NCBI RefSeq assembly: GCF_900105905.1
Contig: NZ_FNSV01000005.1
Coordinates: 7,626,001 to 7,690,000 of the forward strand
Length of the DNA stretch: 64,000 nucleotides
Reading direction: 5' to 3'
Origin: Rhodococcus koreensis
Lineage (GTDB): Bacteria > Actinomycetota > Actinomycetes > Mycobacteriales > Mycobacteriaceae
Both the position numbers and the translations under genes were made by a program. Shown here in pieces: positions 25,823 through 34,872 of the stretch. The notes below the pieces were generated by a model. It was not told the origin of the DNA and ran no database searches. It saw only the letters and a list, made by a program, of their open reading frames with translations. The first letter of the stretch is position 1. Each line of letters starts with the position of its first letter.

Positions 25823-27013
25823 TCAGTCCGCGAGGTTGGTGCGCAGCAGCATGACGTTGTAGTCCGACCAGGTGGTGGCCAGGAAATACAGGTCGGATCC
25901 CTTCGACCACGGGTGCATGTACGCGCCGTACAGCTCGGGCACGTCCCGGCTGCTCACGAGCACTTCGGGTTCGCTCCAGCCGGATTCGAGGTGGTCGGAA
26001 CGGCGCATCACCACCGAGTTGCCGGCATCGGTGTACATCGCCACGAACTGACCGAGGTATTCGTTGAACTGCACGGACAACTCGCTGACCGGTCCGGCGA
26101 TCACCGGTGTGGCGACGGTGGCGTTGGCCTTCACCCACGCCCCGCCGTCCCAGTACTCGTACAGCGTGAGGTTCCGGATGTCCGCCTCCTTCACCCGCGA
26201 CAACCGGGCGTCGCCGGAACGCCCCGAGGGGGTGCCGAATGCGTAGACGAATCCGTCGTGCTTGACGTACGAGCCCATCTGGAAGTTCTCGGCGCCCGTG
26301 CCCGGCACGTTGGGCCGCAGCGTCAGGGGATCGGTGACCCAGTTCTCGCCGTTGTCCACGGAGTACGCGATGCCGGACGCGTTGGTGTCCCACTCGCCCG
26401 GGGCGCCCCAGCTGCGCACCGACATGTAATTGATGTACTGCGTCGCGGCCGGGCCCTCGCCGACCGAGATGCCGGTGGTGGGGATGACGGTCTGCTCCAC
26501 GCCCGGGATCTTCTGGCTCTGGATGATCTCCTTGGAATGGTTCGGCAGATCGACCGGGGAATTGTCGATGCCCATCCCGTCGGTGAGGTCCTTGTCGGAG
26601 CTGCGCAGCAGGATGTTGCTGCGCCAGTCGCCGACCAGACCGCACAGCGGGTTGTCGCTCAGCCCGACGGTGTCACCGAACGCCGTGAGGATCTCGCCTC
26701 CGCCGTTGTCCCACATGATGCCGAGGTCGGTGCCGAGTACCCGGAACCTGCCGATCGTGTCGTTGGGGCTGCGAGGCCCGGTGATGTGCGCGATTGCCTG
26801 AGTTTTGCCACGCAGCTCGGGAAGGCGGCCGTCACTGCCGTTGAGCCAGGGGATGGGATTGATGCCCTGGCCCGAGCCGCTCGATCCGAGGCTGCCGGTT
26901 CCGCCGAGGCACGGCGCCGCCGCCGCAACAGGGGGCGCCATCGTGAAAAACGTGCAGGTGGAAGCGAGTAAGGCGGGCATCGCCAGGGAGGCGACACGGC
27001 GGAGTCTGGTCAC
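25823..27013 (-). CDS. secreted DUF4185-family protein, probable endo-D-arabinanase (GH183-like)
   Basis: A 396-residue exported protein. Residues 1-33 are a signal peptide ending in VAAAA. The rest has the repeated beta-blade features of a DUF4185 five-bladed propeller: ILTAFGDTVG, YINYMSVRSWG, IAYSVDNGENW and DLYFLATTWSDYN. Some DUF4185 proteins of mycobacteria are endo-D-arabinanases (family GH183) cutting arabinogalactan and lipoarabinomannan. A cell-wall arabinan remodelling role is therefore likely, but this subgroup may differ. It starts with GTG behind AGAGAGGTG and is monocistronic. Confidence 0.75.
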   Translation of the reverse strand: MTRLRRVASLAMPALLASTCTFFTMAPPVAAAAPCLGGTGSLGSSGSGQGINPIPWLNGSDGRLPELRGKTQAIAHITGPRSPNDTIGRFRVLGTDLGIMWDNGGGEILTAFGDTVGLSDNPLCGLVGDWRSNILLRSSDKDLTDGMGIDNSPVDLPNHSKEIIQSQKIPGVEQTVIPTTGISVGEGPAATQYINYMSVRSWGAPGEWDTNASGIAYSVDNGENWVTDPLTLRPNVPGTGAENFQMGSYVKHDGFVYAFGTPSGRSGDARLSRVKEADIRNLTLYEYWDGGAWVKANATVATPVIAGPVSELSVQFNEYLGQFVAMYTDAGNSVVMRRSDHLESGWSEPEVLVSSRDVPELYGAYMHPWSKGSDLYFLATTWSDYNVMLLRTNLAD

Positions 27014-27123
27014 GAGCGCACCTCTCTGCGACGAGTCGAGTTCGGTCCGGTCACGCTAGCAATACCTCACCTGTCACACCAGTCCCTTGGGTAACCATTG
27101 GATATCGCACCCGCCCTGGGTAG

Positions 27124-28497
27124 CTACAGGATCGCTCCGGGGTTGAGTATCCCCAGCGGGTCGAGTGCCGTCTTGATCCGCTGCGTCAATTCCATGACGT
27201 CCGGGCCCAACTGGTCGGGCAGCCAGGCCTTCTTCAAGCGGCCGACACCGTGCTCGCCGGTGATCGTGCCGCCGAGAGCGATTGCGAGGTCCATGATCTC
27301 GCCGAAAGCGAGGTGGGCGCGCTCGGCCATCGCGGCATCCTCGGGGTCGAACACGATGAGCGGGTGCGTGTTTCCGTCGCCGGCATGGGCGATCACCGCG
27401 ACCATCACGTCACGTTCGCGGGAGATGGCCGCGATTCCCTCCACCAGCGCAGGCAGTTTCGGCAGCGGGACCCCGACGTCCTCGAGGAGCAGGGTGCCCA
27501 GTCTCTCGACCGCGGGGATCGCGAATCGTCTTGCCGCGGCGAACGCTTCGCCCTCGTCGGGGTCGTCGGTGGTGAAGACTTCGGTCGCGCCGTTTGCCGT
27601 GCAGGCGTCGGCCATGACGGAAATCTCTTCGGCCGCAATCGAACCGGGGGCGTCCGACCGGGCGATGAGCATCGCCTCCGCCGTCCGGTCCAGGCCCATC
27701 TTCAATGCGTCCTCGACGGCGCCGATCGAGGCGCGGTCCATGAACTCGAGCATCGACGGTCGCAGCGTGCGGGTGATGGCCAGCACGGTGTCGGCGGCCG
27801 CCTGCACGGAGGCGAACGACGCGACGAGGGTGCTCGCAGGTGGCTGGGCCGGGATCAGCCGCAGCGTCGCCTCCGTGACGATGCCGAGTGTTCCCTCGCT
27901 CCCGACGAACAGCTTGGTCAGCGACAGGCCGGCCACGTCCTTCAGCCGCGGGCCGCCGAGGCGCACGTCCGTCCCGTCCGCGAGAACCACCCGCAGCGCG
28001 AGGACGTAGTCGGTGGTGACGCCGTACTTGACGCAGCACAGCCCGCCCGCGTTGGTCGCGACGTTGCCGCCGATCGAGCACATCTCGAACGACGACGGAT
28101 CGGGCGGGTACCAGAGGCCGTGTTCGGCGGCCGCGGCCTTGACCTCGGCGTTGAGCAGCCCCGGTTCGACGACGGCGATCCGCGTCACCGGGTCCACCTC
28201 GATCCGGCGCATGCGCTCGGTGCTGACCACCACGCTGCCCGCCACGGCGGTGGCGCCGCCACTGAGCCCGGAGCCGGCGCCGCGCGGGATCACGGGGACG
28301 CGGTGCTCGGTCGCCCAGCGCATCACCACCTGGACTTCCTCGGTGGTCGCGGGGCGGGCGACGGCGAGGGGGAGGACGGCGTCGGGATCGCGCGCCCAGT
28401 CCTGGCGGTAGGACGCCAGGACGTCCGGATCGGTGACGAGGCAGCCCCGGGGGAGCGCGCTCGTGAGCGCCGCGAGTGCGTCGTCGGTGACCGTCAT
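27124..28497 (-). CDS. FAD-linked oxidase, GlcD/D-lactate dehydrogenase type
   Basis: A 457-residue flavoenzyme of the FAD_binding_4/FAD-oxidase_C family, which oxidises 2-hydroxyacids such as glycolate or D-lactate. The PCMH domain shows PRGAGSGLSGGATA and the CSIGGNVATNAGG stretch. The C-terminal domain has AHAGDGNTHPLIVFDP with metal-binding histidines, and ends GEHGVGRLKKAWL and LDPLGILNPGAIL. The ATG lies behind AGGAG. No iron-sulfur partner (GlcF) is adjacent, so it may act alone. Confidence 0.9.
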   Translation of the reverse strand: MTVTDDALAALTSALPRGCLVTDPDVLASYRQDWARDPDAVLPLAVARPATTEEVQVVMRWATEHRVPVIPRGAGSGLSGGATAVAGSVVVSTERMRRIEVDPVTRIAVVEPGLLNAEVKAAAAEHGLWYPPDPSSFEMCSIGGNVATNAGGLCCVKYGVTTDYVLALRVVLADGTDVRLGGPRLKDVAGLSLTKLFVGSEGTLGIVTEATLRLIPAQPPASTLVASFASVQAAADTVLAITRTLRPSMLEFMDRASIGAVEDALKMGLDRTAEAMLIARSDAPGSIAAEEISVMADACTANGATEVFTTDDPDEGEAFAAARRFAIPAVERLGTLLLEDVGVPLPKLPALVEGIAAISRERDVMVAVIAHAGDGNTHPLIVFDPEDAAMAERAHLAFGEIMDLAIALGGTITGEHGVGRLKKAWLPDQLGPDVMELTQRIKTALDPLGILNPGAIL

Positions 28498-29010
28498 CGT
28501 GACTCCTGGAATGCGGGTGTCGGGGACCTCGACGGTAGCCCGGCGAACGGCGAGTGTCCGCGAATTGGTCATTCGTCCAACTGAACCGATTCCGACCGTG
28601 TTTCCCGGATATCGCTCCAACCTGGACGTTCGGTGCAGAAGCGACCCCCCAATAGCCCATCTGTTAGTTACTTACGCGTAGGAGTCTCACGATGTGGGAT
28701 CAGGGGGGTGAATTTTTTCGGGGGGTCCACCGATGGGGTATGCAACCGTGCCCGGAGGGGAAAATGCTGGTAGAGGCGTCCCGCGAACCGGGCGGACCCG
28801 GACAAATCGGGTGTAACACAGGTCACATTCGCCACTCTGTTACCGGATCGTATCGACCAGGCAATGCAAAAACCCACTTCTACGGGTTAGCGTCTTGCAT
28901 CGTCAAACACCGGCGAGGCGTTACACCCAAACGGAGATTCTCACGAAATGTGAGCCAGAACACCGTTGGGGCCGGGTTTTGCCGCACCGACCCTGGAAGG
29001 ACCCGCACCG
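28498..29010. other. 513-base intergenic region
   Basis: Between the divergent FAD oxidase and the 109-residue protein. It is AT-richer than the genes, with a run of T after GGGGGGTGAA (28706-28722). It contains a CRP/GlxR-like site (28812-28827) and a small palindrome CTCAC-GAAAT-GTGAG (28940-28954), about 57 bases before the downstream ATG. No short frame here has a good start, so a long regulated leader is more likely than an extra gene. Confidence 0.5.
28812..28827. promoter_or_regulatory. CRP/GlxR-like binding site
   Basis: TGTAACACAGGTCACA matches the CRP-family consensus TGTGA-N6-TCACA at nine of ten defined bases. It lies about 185 bases before the 109-residue gene and 315 bases before the FAD oxidase. 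A cAMP-responsive regulator of this family is usual in corynebacteria and relatives. Binding is not proven. Confidence 0.45.
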
Positions 29011-29340
29011 ATGAATGCACTCCACCGAGATCCCAGCAGCTACATCTCCGCGATGTTCTCGTACGAGTTCCTCGATGGTGGTATCGACTACGACTCCATC
29101 GAGCAGATCCACCGTGGCGAGTTCGACGAATGGATCTTCGCACTCGCCGGTTCGGGATTGTTCACCAACGAGGAAGTTCGGTCGATGGTCCAGGAATGGC
29201 GCCTGAACCCGAAGACCCTCCTGAACACGCTCCTCGCCGACGCGGACGAAGTCACCGCCAAGCGCTGCGAGGTCACCTGGGCCGCACTCGACCGCGTCGC
29301 CCCCTTCACGCCGTCCGTGCCGGTCGCCGTCTTCGGCTGA
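29011..29340 (+). CDS. hypothetical protein, 109 residues
   Basis: A small acidic helical protein with no membrane segment. It opens with MNALHRDPSSYISAMFSYEF and contains the aromatic-acidic block GIDYDSIEQIHRGEFDEWIF. The rest looks like two further helices. I recognise no family. The ATG at 29011 has AAGGA about 12 bases upstream. A long leader with a CRP-like site precedes it, and a peptidase E gene faces it downstream. Confidence 0.65.
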   Translation: MNALHRDPSSYISAMFSYEFLDGGIDYDSIEQIHRGEFDEWIFALAGSGLFTNEEVRSMVQEWRLNPKTLLNTLLADADEVTAKRCEVTWAALDRVAPFTPSVPVAVFG

Positions 29341-29369
29341 AGGCCTTCCCGCCGCAGGGCTCGCCGTCG

Positions 29370-30053
29370 TCAGACGAGTTCGGTTCGATCTCCGTTCACG
29401 ACGATCGCCTGATCGTCCGTCAAGGTGCGGTACTCGATGCCGGCGAGCCTCAGGGCGTCGATCGTGCGCCGAACGGCGGCCACGTCCTCCAAGGGCACCG
29501 CGTTCTCGGCCCCTGGAAGCTCCGCAGGCGGGTGATGCGGCACGATCGCGAAGCCCACCATCCCCAGTCCGTCCCAGCGCGGCTCCACGCCACACGTCGC
29601 GACCACCTCCGCCGGGTCATCGGAGGAGTCGAGACCGTGCAGCGTCGGAGTCATCACGCACGCCCCCGCGCTGTAGCCGGCGTACACGAGCGAATCACTC
29701 GCCAACAGTTCCGGGATCACCCGATCCGCCCCACTCCGGGCCATCTGCGCGCGCAGCACGAACGTGTTCCCGCCGCGCACCCACACCATGCCGAACCCGT
29801 CGAGCCGCTGCCTCAGTGCGGCCGCACGCGGCTGCCCGTCGTCGCCGATGTAGTCGCGTAGATCCACCTCCTCCGCGGTGAAGCCCAGGCGCGTCAGCGG
29901 CATCACGTCACTCACGACCGCGGACGTCCGCGCCGTCCGCGGCCACGCATCCGCCGCAGCCGCGATCACCCCGACGCGCCCCGGACGGCCGACGAGCGAC
30001 ATCAGCGGCGCGGGATCCGCGCCGAACCGGTACGAGGACAGGAACAGGCGCAC
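29370..30053 (-). CDS. peptidase E-like serine peptidase (family S51)
   Basis: A 227-residue cytosolic protein with the class I glutamine-amidotransferase-like fold of peptidase E, which in known cases cleaves Asp-Xaa dipeptides. The nucleophile sits in AGYSAGACV and the likely histidine in IVPHHPP. I take the GTG at 30053 as start, since it gives the usual N-terminus MRLFLSSYRFG. The MDMPI-family gene upstream ends 5 bases earlier, so the two are in one transcript. Confidence 0.8.
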   Translation of the reverse strand: MRLFLSSYRFGADPAPLMSLVGRPGRVGVIAAAADAWPRTARTSAVVSDVMPLTRLGFTAEEVDLRDYIGDDGQPRAAALRQRLDGFGMVWVRGGNTFVLRAQMARSGADRVIPELLASDSLVYAGYSAGACVMTPTLHGLDSSDDPAEVVATCGVEPRWDGLGMVGFAIVPHHPPAELPGAENAVPLEDVAAVRRTIDALRLAGIEYRTLTDDQAIVVNGDRTELV

Positions 30054-30058
30054 CGCGG

Positions 30059-30877
30059 TCAGATCGTGAACGCGAGGTTGTCGACGATCCGCTTGCCCAC
30101 GTCGGTGTCGCCGCGCAACGCGATCTCGTCGCGGTGGTCCGCGGCCGTCGTCCTGCCGCCTGCCAGCCGGGTGAACAGCCGGGAGTCGAGAGTCACCGTC
30201 GTGGTGGCCTCCGACGGCAGTTCGTCGACCACCGCGGCCCTGCCGTCGACGGCGATGTGGATGTTCCGCGCGAGCGGTCCCGTCAGCTCGAGCGTGATCC
30301 TCGACCCGTCCGGAGCCTTGCCGCGCTTGCCGACGAGGAATGCGACGGCGCCTGCGATCTCCGCGAACGCCGTCTCCCCGCGCAGGCCGCCCTCGTCGCC
30401 GGGCAGCCCGAGTGCGTCCCGCAGGTCGAGCTCGTGCATCCAGCAGTCGAACACGCGGATGCGCATGAACCGGAGATAGGGCGCCGGCCCGACCGGCGTG
30501 GTGGTCTCGGCCGCGAACATCTCGTCGGTCATCTCGCCCAGCTCCGACCGCCTGCGGGCGACGATCATCCGGAAACGCTCGAGCATTTCGGTGCCGGAGC
30601 ACCCCCGCAGTCCCTCCACCCACTGTTCGTTGAACGCACCGATCTCGTTGCGCACGTGGGCGAGGCCGCGGACGTCGATGGTGGTGTGCGGCGCGGAGAT
30701 TCCGGCGAGCAGCGACTCCGTGCCGATGAGATGCGCGGTCACGTCGTGCACCGTCCACCCGGGCAGGGCGGTGGGCGTGAACCACGCGTCGCCGGACAAC
30801 GAGGACAGCACGTCGTCGAGTACGTCCCATTCCTCGAACAACGCGTCGAGGATCGATTCCTTCTGTAGGGCATTCAC
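30059..30877 (-). CDS. maleylpyruvate isomerase-family (MDMPI/DinB-like) protein
   Basis: A 272-residue protein with an N-terminal four-helix DinB-like domain, whose GWTVHDVTAHLIGTE and CWMHELDLRDALGLP segments supply the histidine metal ligands of the mycothiol-dependent isomerase family. Its C-terminal part is an SCP2-like fold (about 190-265). Most actinobacterial members have no known substrate; a mycothiol-dependent transferase or isomerase is the family expectation. It is the first gene of a leftward pair with peptidase E. Confidence 0.8.
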   Translation of the reverse strand: MNALQKESILDALFEEWDVLDDVLSSLSGDAWFTPTALPGWTVHDVTAHLIGTESLLAGISAPHTTIDVRGLAHVRNEIGAFNEQWVEGLRGCSGTEMLERFRMIVARRRSELGEMTDEMFAAETTTPVGPAPYLRFMRIRVFDCWMHELDLRDALGLPGDEGGLRGETAFAEIAGAVAFLVGKRGKAPDGSRITLELTGPLARNIHIAVDGRAAVVDELPSEATTTVTLDSRLFTRLAGGRTTAADHRDEIALRGDTDVGKRIVDNLAFTI

Positions 30878-31045
30878 GGGTCGTACGCCTCCTTTTGCCT
30901 CAACTCTAGGACCTTCCGCCCGACAGGCCGAGCATTTTCGCCGCGGGTGGGCGAATGTGCCGGTGAGAGCGTCGAAGGCCTCCCCGTCCAGGGGTTCGGT
31001 GTGGTAGACCGAGGGTGAGAATCTCCATTAACAAAAGGAGTGCGG

Positions 31046-32587
31046 ATGTTCCCTGGAAACTTCGTGGTGACCACCCCGGACAAGCCCGCCGTCATACGTC
31101 CCTCGACGGGGGAGCGGCTGACCTACCGGGAGTTGGACGAGCGGTCCACCCGCCTCGCACGGCACCTGCGCTCGCTCGGCCTGAAGGTCGGCGACCACCT
31201 GGCGCTCGTGTCGAGCAACGACCTCCGGGTCCTCGAGGTGTACTGGGCGGCGCTGCGATCCGGGCTGTACATCACCGTGGTGAACTGGCACCTCACCCCG
31301 GAGGAAGCCGGTTACGTCGTCGACGACTGCGGAGCCGAGGTGCTCATCGTGTCCGCCGACGCGGGCGGCGCTGTGCCCCGCGACCGGAGTCAGCTGCCCC
31401 GCGTCCGCCACCGGCTCGTGTACGGCGGTGCGCTGGACGGATTCGACAGCTACGAGGACGCCGTGGCGGCGCAGTCGGCCGAACCGCTCGATTCGCAGCC
31501 CCGCGGGCAGGACATGCTGTACTCGTCGGGCACCACCGGCAGGCCCAAGGGGATCAAACCCGCACTCCCCGAGGGGGAAGTGGACACGACGACGGACCCG
31601 TACACCGCGGTGTTCGCCCCGATGTACGGATTCGATTCCGACACCGTCTATCTGTGCCCGGCACCGCTGTATCACGCCGCGCCGCTGCGCTTCTGCGGCA
31701 CCATCACCTCCGTCGGCGGCACGATCGTGCTGATGGACCGTTTCGGCGCCGAGGAATCGCTGCGGCTCATCGAGGAGTACCGGGTGACCCACAGTCAGTG
31801 GGTTCCGACGATGTTCGTCCGGATGCTCAAGCTGCCGAAGGACGTTCGCGACAAGTTCGACGTGTCGAGTCTGAAGGTGGCGATCCACGCGGCGGCGCCG
31901 TGCCCGCCCGACGTGAAGCGGTCGATGATCGACTGGTGGGGTCCGGTCGTCCACGAGTACTACGCCTCCACGGAGGGCGCCGGTGCCACGTTCATCGACA
32001 GCGCACAGGCACTCGCCAAGCCCGGGTCGGTGGGCCACGACGGGGTCATGGGCACCGTCCACATCTGCGACGACACCGGCGCGGACGTCCCCGTCGGTGA
32101 CATCGGAACCGTCTACTGGGAACGGGAGGAGCGACCGTTCGAGTATCACAACGACCCCGCGAAGACCGACTCCGCGACGCACCCCGACCACCCGACGTGG
32201 ACGACGAGCGGCGACATCGGGTACATCGACTCCGACCGCTTCCTCTACCTCACGGACCGGGCCGCGTTCATGATCATCTCGGGCGGAGTGAACATCTACC
32301 CGCAGGAGTCGGAGAACGTTCTCACCATGCATCCCAAGGTGTTCGACGTCGCGGTGATCGGCGTACCCGACGAGGAGATGGGCGAACAAGTCAAAGCCGT
32401 CGTGCAACTCGTCGACGGGGTGGAACCGTCGGACGCCGTCGCCCGCGAGCTACTCGACTACGTGCGGGAGCGGGTCAGTCACTACAAGGCTCCCCGCAGC
32501 ATCGACTTCTCCGACGACCTGCCGCGCACCCCCACCGGCAAACTCGTCAAGCACAAACTCCGCGCGCGGTACCTGAACGCCGGCTGA
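31046..32587 (+). CDS. acyl-CoA synthetase (FadD-like)
   Basis: A 513-residue ANL-superfamily ligase. It has LYSSGTTGRPKG (P-loop), YYASTEGAG, GDIGYIDSDRFLYLTDR, GGVNIYPQE and the catalytic lysine in TPTGKLVKHKLR. The ATG at 31046 follows AAAGGAG by five bases. It is a single-gene unit; a fatty-acyl, bile-acid or steroid side-chain CoA ligase is possible, but the substrate is not identifiable. Confidence 0.9.
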   Translation: MFPGNFVVTTPDKPAVIRPSTGERLTYRELDERSTRLARHLRSLGLKVGDHLALVSSNDLRVLEVYWAALRSGLYITVVNWHLTPEEAGYVVDDCGAEVLIVSADAGGAVPRDRSQLPRVRHRLVYGGALDGFDSYEDAVAAQSAEPLDSQPRGQDMLYSSGTTGRPKGIKPALPEGEVDTTTDPYTAVFAPMYGFDSDTVYLCPAPLYHAAPLRFCGTITSVGGTIVLMDRFGAEESLRLIEEYRVTHSQWVPTMFVRMLKLPKDVRDKFDVSSLKVAIHAAAPCPPDVKRSMIDWWGPVVHEYYASTEGAGATFIDSAQALAKPGSVGHDGVMGTVHICDDTGADVPVGDIGTVYWEREERPFEYHNDPAKTDSATHPDHPTWTTSGDIGYIDSDRFLYLTDRAAFMIISGGVNIYPQESENVLTMHPKVFDVAVIGVPDEEMGEQVKAVVQLVDGVEPSDAVARELLDYVRERVSHYKAPRSIDFSDDLPRTPTGKLVKHKLRARYLNAG

Positions 32588-32598
32588 ACCCCCGACCG

Positions 32599-32763
32599 TC
32601 ACCTGTCCCGTGCCGCACCGCAGCGCGGGCAGGTGCTCGCGGTCCGGTCGGTGAGGAACAACCCGCAGTCGGGGCACACGCGGTCGAGCCAGCAGACCGG
32701 ATCGCCGCCGACGTCGCCGTCCGGCTCGGTGATGGGCACGGCCTCGTCGCCGGGAAACGTCAC
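32599..32763 (-). CDS. 54-residue zinc-ribbon protein
   Basis: A very short protein whose C-terminal half has two CPxC knuckles, CPDC (30-33) and CPRC (45-48), spaced as in a rubredoxin-like zinc ribbon. Its GTG overlaps the stop of the upstream DUF488 gene (GTGA), so the two are translated together. That coupling supports a real gene and a shared role, possibly metal or redox related. Function unknown. Confidence 0.7.
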   Translation of the reverse strand: MTFPGDEAVPITEPDGDVGGDPVCWLDRVCPDCGLFLTDRTASTCPRCGAARDR

Positions 32764-33161
32764 AACCGATCCAGCATGTATTCGGCGAGGACCTCGGCAT
32801 GACTGTGACTGACGTCCTTCGTCGCGGTGAGCAGAACGATCGGCCGCCCCTGCGCCAGTTCCTGCACCCGTGCGACCGCCTTCCGGCCGGTCGGTGAATC
32901 GAGCTCGTGGACGTACCGCTCGCGGAACTCGCTGAACGCGGCGACGTCGTGCGAGTACCAGTGACGCAACTCCGTCGACGGCGCCAGGTCCTTGGCCCAG
33001 TCGTCGAAATGGAACGCGTCCTTGCGCAGCCCCCGCGGCCACAGCCGGTCCACGAACAGTCGCAGTCCATCGCCCTCGGTCGGATGGTCGTAGACCCGCT
33101 CGACGATCACCGGCGGATCCGCGGTGACGTCCTCCGCGCTCCGTTCCTTCGGTTTGCTCAT
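32760..33161 (-). CDS. DUF488/YeaO-family protein
   Basis: A 133-residue protein with the DUF488 motif DRLWPRGLRKD and the later LLTATKDVSHSHAEVL stretch. The family is widespread and of unknown function; it has sometimes been mis-named as uroporphyrin-III methyltransferase. It is cytosolic and first in a two-gene unit with the zinc-ribbon protein. Confidence 0.85.
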   Translation of the reverse strand: MSKPKERSAEDVTADPPVIVERVYDHPTEGDGLRLFVDRLWPRGLRKDAFHFDDWAKDLAPSTELRHWYSHDVAAFSEFRERYVHELDSPTGRKAVARVQELAQGRPIVLLTATKDVSHSHAEVLAEYMLDRL

Positions 33162-33432
33162 GGCCGAACCTCCGCTTCCTTGCGGCTGTCTACCGTCAGA
33201 CTACGACGAATCGCCCTGTGATCGGGTTCACAAACGAGCAGAAAGATCTGTGAGAACGACTGTTCGGACTCGATTCAGACGCGTACGCACGGACTTCTCT
33301 GTTCCCTACGTCACGCGTTCTCTGGCTACTATCAGCTAACTCAGTCGAATCGGGGGAATTTTTTTCCCGCTCGTCATCGGTTGATCGCCGCTCGTCGCGG
33401 CACACACACCATCTACCGCAGGAAGTCGATAC
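33162..33432. promoter_or_regulatory. promoter region of the pnt operon
   Basis: 271 bases between the divergent DUF488 and pntAA genes. TACTAT (33327-33332) is a plausible -10 hexamer, followed by an AT-rich stretch with AATTTTTTTCCC. The leader to pntAA would be about 95 bases. No recognisable operator was seen. Confidence 0.3.
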
Positions 33433-34545
33433 ATGGATACATCGCAGAGCGCGTCCACCGCGCGCCCGACGATCGGTGTCGTTCGGGAGTCGAACGACGG
33501 TGAGCGTCGGGTGGCGTTGGTGCCGAAGATCGTGGCGTCGTTGATCGCCAAGGGCGTCGACGTGGTGGTCGAGTCGGGTGCCGGGTTGGGCGCGCTGATC
33601 CCGGACGAGTTGTACACCGGGGCGGGGGCGAAGATCGCCGACCCGTGGTCGGCGGACGTGATCGTGAAGGTCGCGCCGCCGTCGGACGAGGAGGTGGGCC
33701 GGTTGCATGCCGGGCAGACCCTGATCGGGTTCCTCGCCCCCCGCAACCAGGACAACCAGGTCGCCGCGCTGAAGGCGGCCGGGGTGGCGGCGTTCGCCGT
33801 CGAGGCGATCCCGCGGATCTCCCGCGCCCAGGTGATGGACGCGCTGTCGTCGCAGGCGAACGTCTCCGGCTACAAGTCGGTGCTGCTGGCGGCGTCGGAG
33901 TCGACCCGGTTCTTCCCGATGCTCACCACCGCCGCGGGCACCGTCAAGCCGGCCACGGTGCTGGTGCTCGGAGTCGGTGTCGCCGGCCTGCAGGCGCTGG
34001 CGACGGCGAAGCGGCTCGGCGGCCGGGCCACCGGCTACGACGTGCGCCCGGAGGTCGCCGACCAGGTCCGCTCGGTCGGTGCGCAGTGGCTCGATCTCGG
34101 GATCGACGCCGCCGGTGAGGGCGGCTACGCCCGCGAGCTCACCGAGGCGGAGCGGGCGCAGCAGCAGCAGGCGCTCGAGGACGCGATCAAGGGCTTCGAC
34201 GTGGTCATCACCACCGCCCTGGTCCCGGGCCGCCCGGCACCGCGCCTGGTGACCGCCGCCGCGGTGGAGGGCATGAAACCCGGCTCCGTGGTGGTCGACC
34301 TGGCCGGCGAGACCGGCGGCAACTGTGAGCTCACCGAACCGGGTCAGACCGTCGTCAAGGCTGGGGTGACGATCTGCTCGCCGCTGAACCTGCCCGCCAG
34401 CATGCCCGAGCACGCCTCCGAGCTGTACTCGAAGAACATCTCCGCGCTGCTCGAGCTGATGCTCGTCGACGGGGCGCTGGCCCCGGATTTCTCGGACGAG
34501 GTCCTGGCCGCGTCCTGCGTCACCCGTGAGGAGGGTGTGTCCTAG
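33433..34545 (+). CDS. pntAA: proton-translocating NAD(P) transhydrogenase, subunit alpha part 1
   Basis: A 370-residue soluble NAD(H)-binding subunit (dI). It has the alanine dehydrogenase/PNT N-domain (REENDGERRVALVPK-like start) and the Rossmann motif VLVLGVGVAGLQALATAKRL, given here as GVGVAGLQALATA, followed by TGYDVRPEVADQV. The enzyme couples hydride transfer from NADH to NADP with proton entry, making NADPH for reductive metabolism and mycothiol or fatty acid synthesis. The next gene starts with no gap. This three-subunit split is common in actinobacteria and Rhodospirillum. Confidence 0.95.
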   Translation: MDTSQSASTARPTIGVVRESNDGERRVALVPKIVASLIAKGVDVVVESGAGLGALIPDELYTGAGAKIADPWSADVIVKVAPPSDEEVGRLHAGQTLIGFLAPRNQDNQVAALKAAGVAAFAVEAIPRISRAQVMDALSSQANVSGYKSVLLAASESTRFFPMLTTAAGTVKPATVLVLGVGVAGLQALATAKRLGGRATGYDVRPEVADQVRSVGAQWLDLGIDAAGEGGYARELTEAERAQQQQALEDAIKGFDVVITTALVPGRPAPRLVTAAAVEGMKPGSVVVDLAGETGGNCELTEPGQTVVKAGVTICSPLNLPASMPEHASELYSKNISALLELMLVDGALAPDFSDEVLAASCVTREEGVS

Positions 34546-34872
34546 ATGTATACCGAATTGTTGGCGAACATCGCGATCCTGGTGTTGTCCGGGTTCGTGG
34601 GGTTCGCGGTGATCTCCAAGGTCCCGAACACGTTGCACACCCCGCTGATGTCGGGCACGAACGCCATCCACGGCATCGTCGTCCTCGGCGCCCTGGTGGT
34701 GCTCGGCAAGGTCGAGGACCCGCCGTGGGGGCTGCAGGTGATCCTGTTCGTCGCGCTGGTGTTCGGAACGATCAACGTGGTCGGTGGTTTCGTGGTCACC
34801 GACCGGATGCTGGCGATGTTCAAGTCCAAGCCCACCGCGCCCGTTGCTGCTGAGAAGGGTGGGGACAAGTAA
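34546..34872 (+). CDS. pntAB: NAD(P) transhydrogenase, subunit alpha part 2
   Basis: A 108-residue membrane subunit (part of dII) with about three or four helices. It contains the MSGTNAIHGIV block typical of PntAB, and ends in a short charged tail. It follows pntAA directly and its stop overlaps the pntB ATG by one base. The short length is normal for the split form. Confidence 0.95.
   Translation: MYTELLANIAILVLSGFVGFAVISKVPNTLHTPLMSGTNAIHGIVVLGALVVLGKVEDPPWGLQVILFVALVFGTINVVGGFVVTDRMLAMFKSKPTAPVAAEKGGDK

Noticed and set aside
28700..28810. GGGGTGAATT resembling part of a c-di-AMP (ydaO) riboswitch
   Set aside because: The other conserved segments of that RNA could not be found in order, and the downstream gene is not of the class it usually controls.
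28692..29861. Rightward frame of 389 codons across the intergenic region
   Set aside because: It runs through a gene-free leader, then antisense through the peptidase E gene and out of frame with the 109-residue gene; composition is not protein-like.
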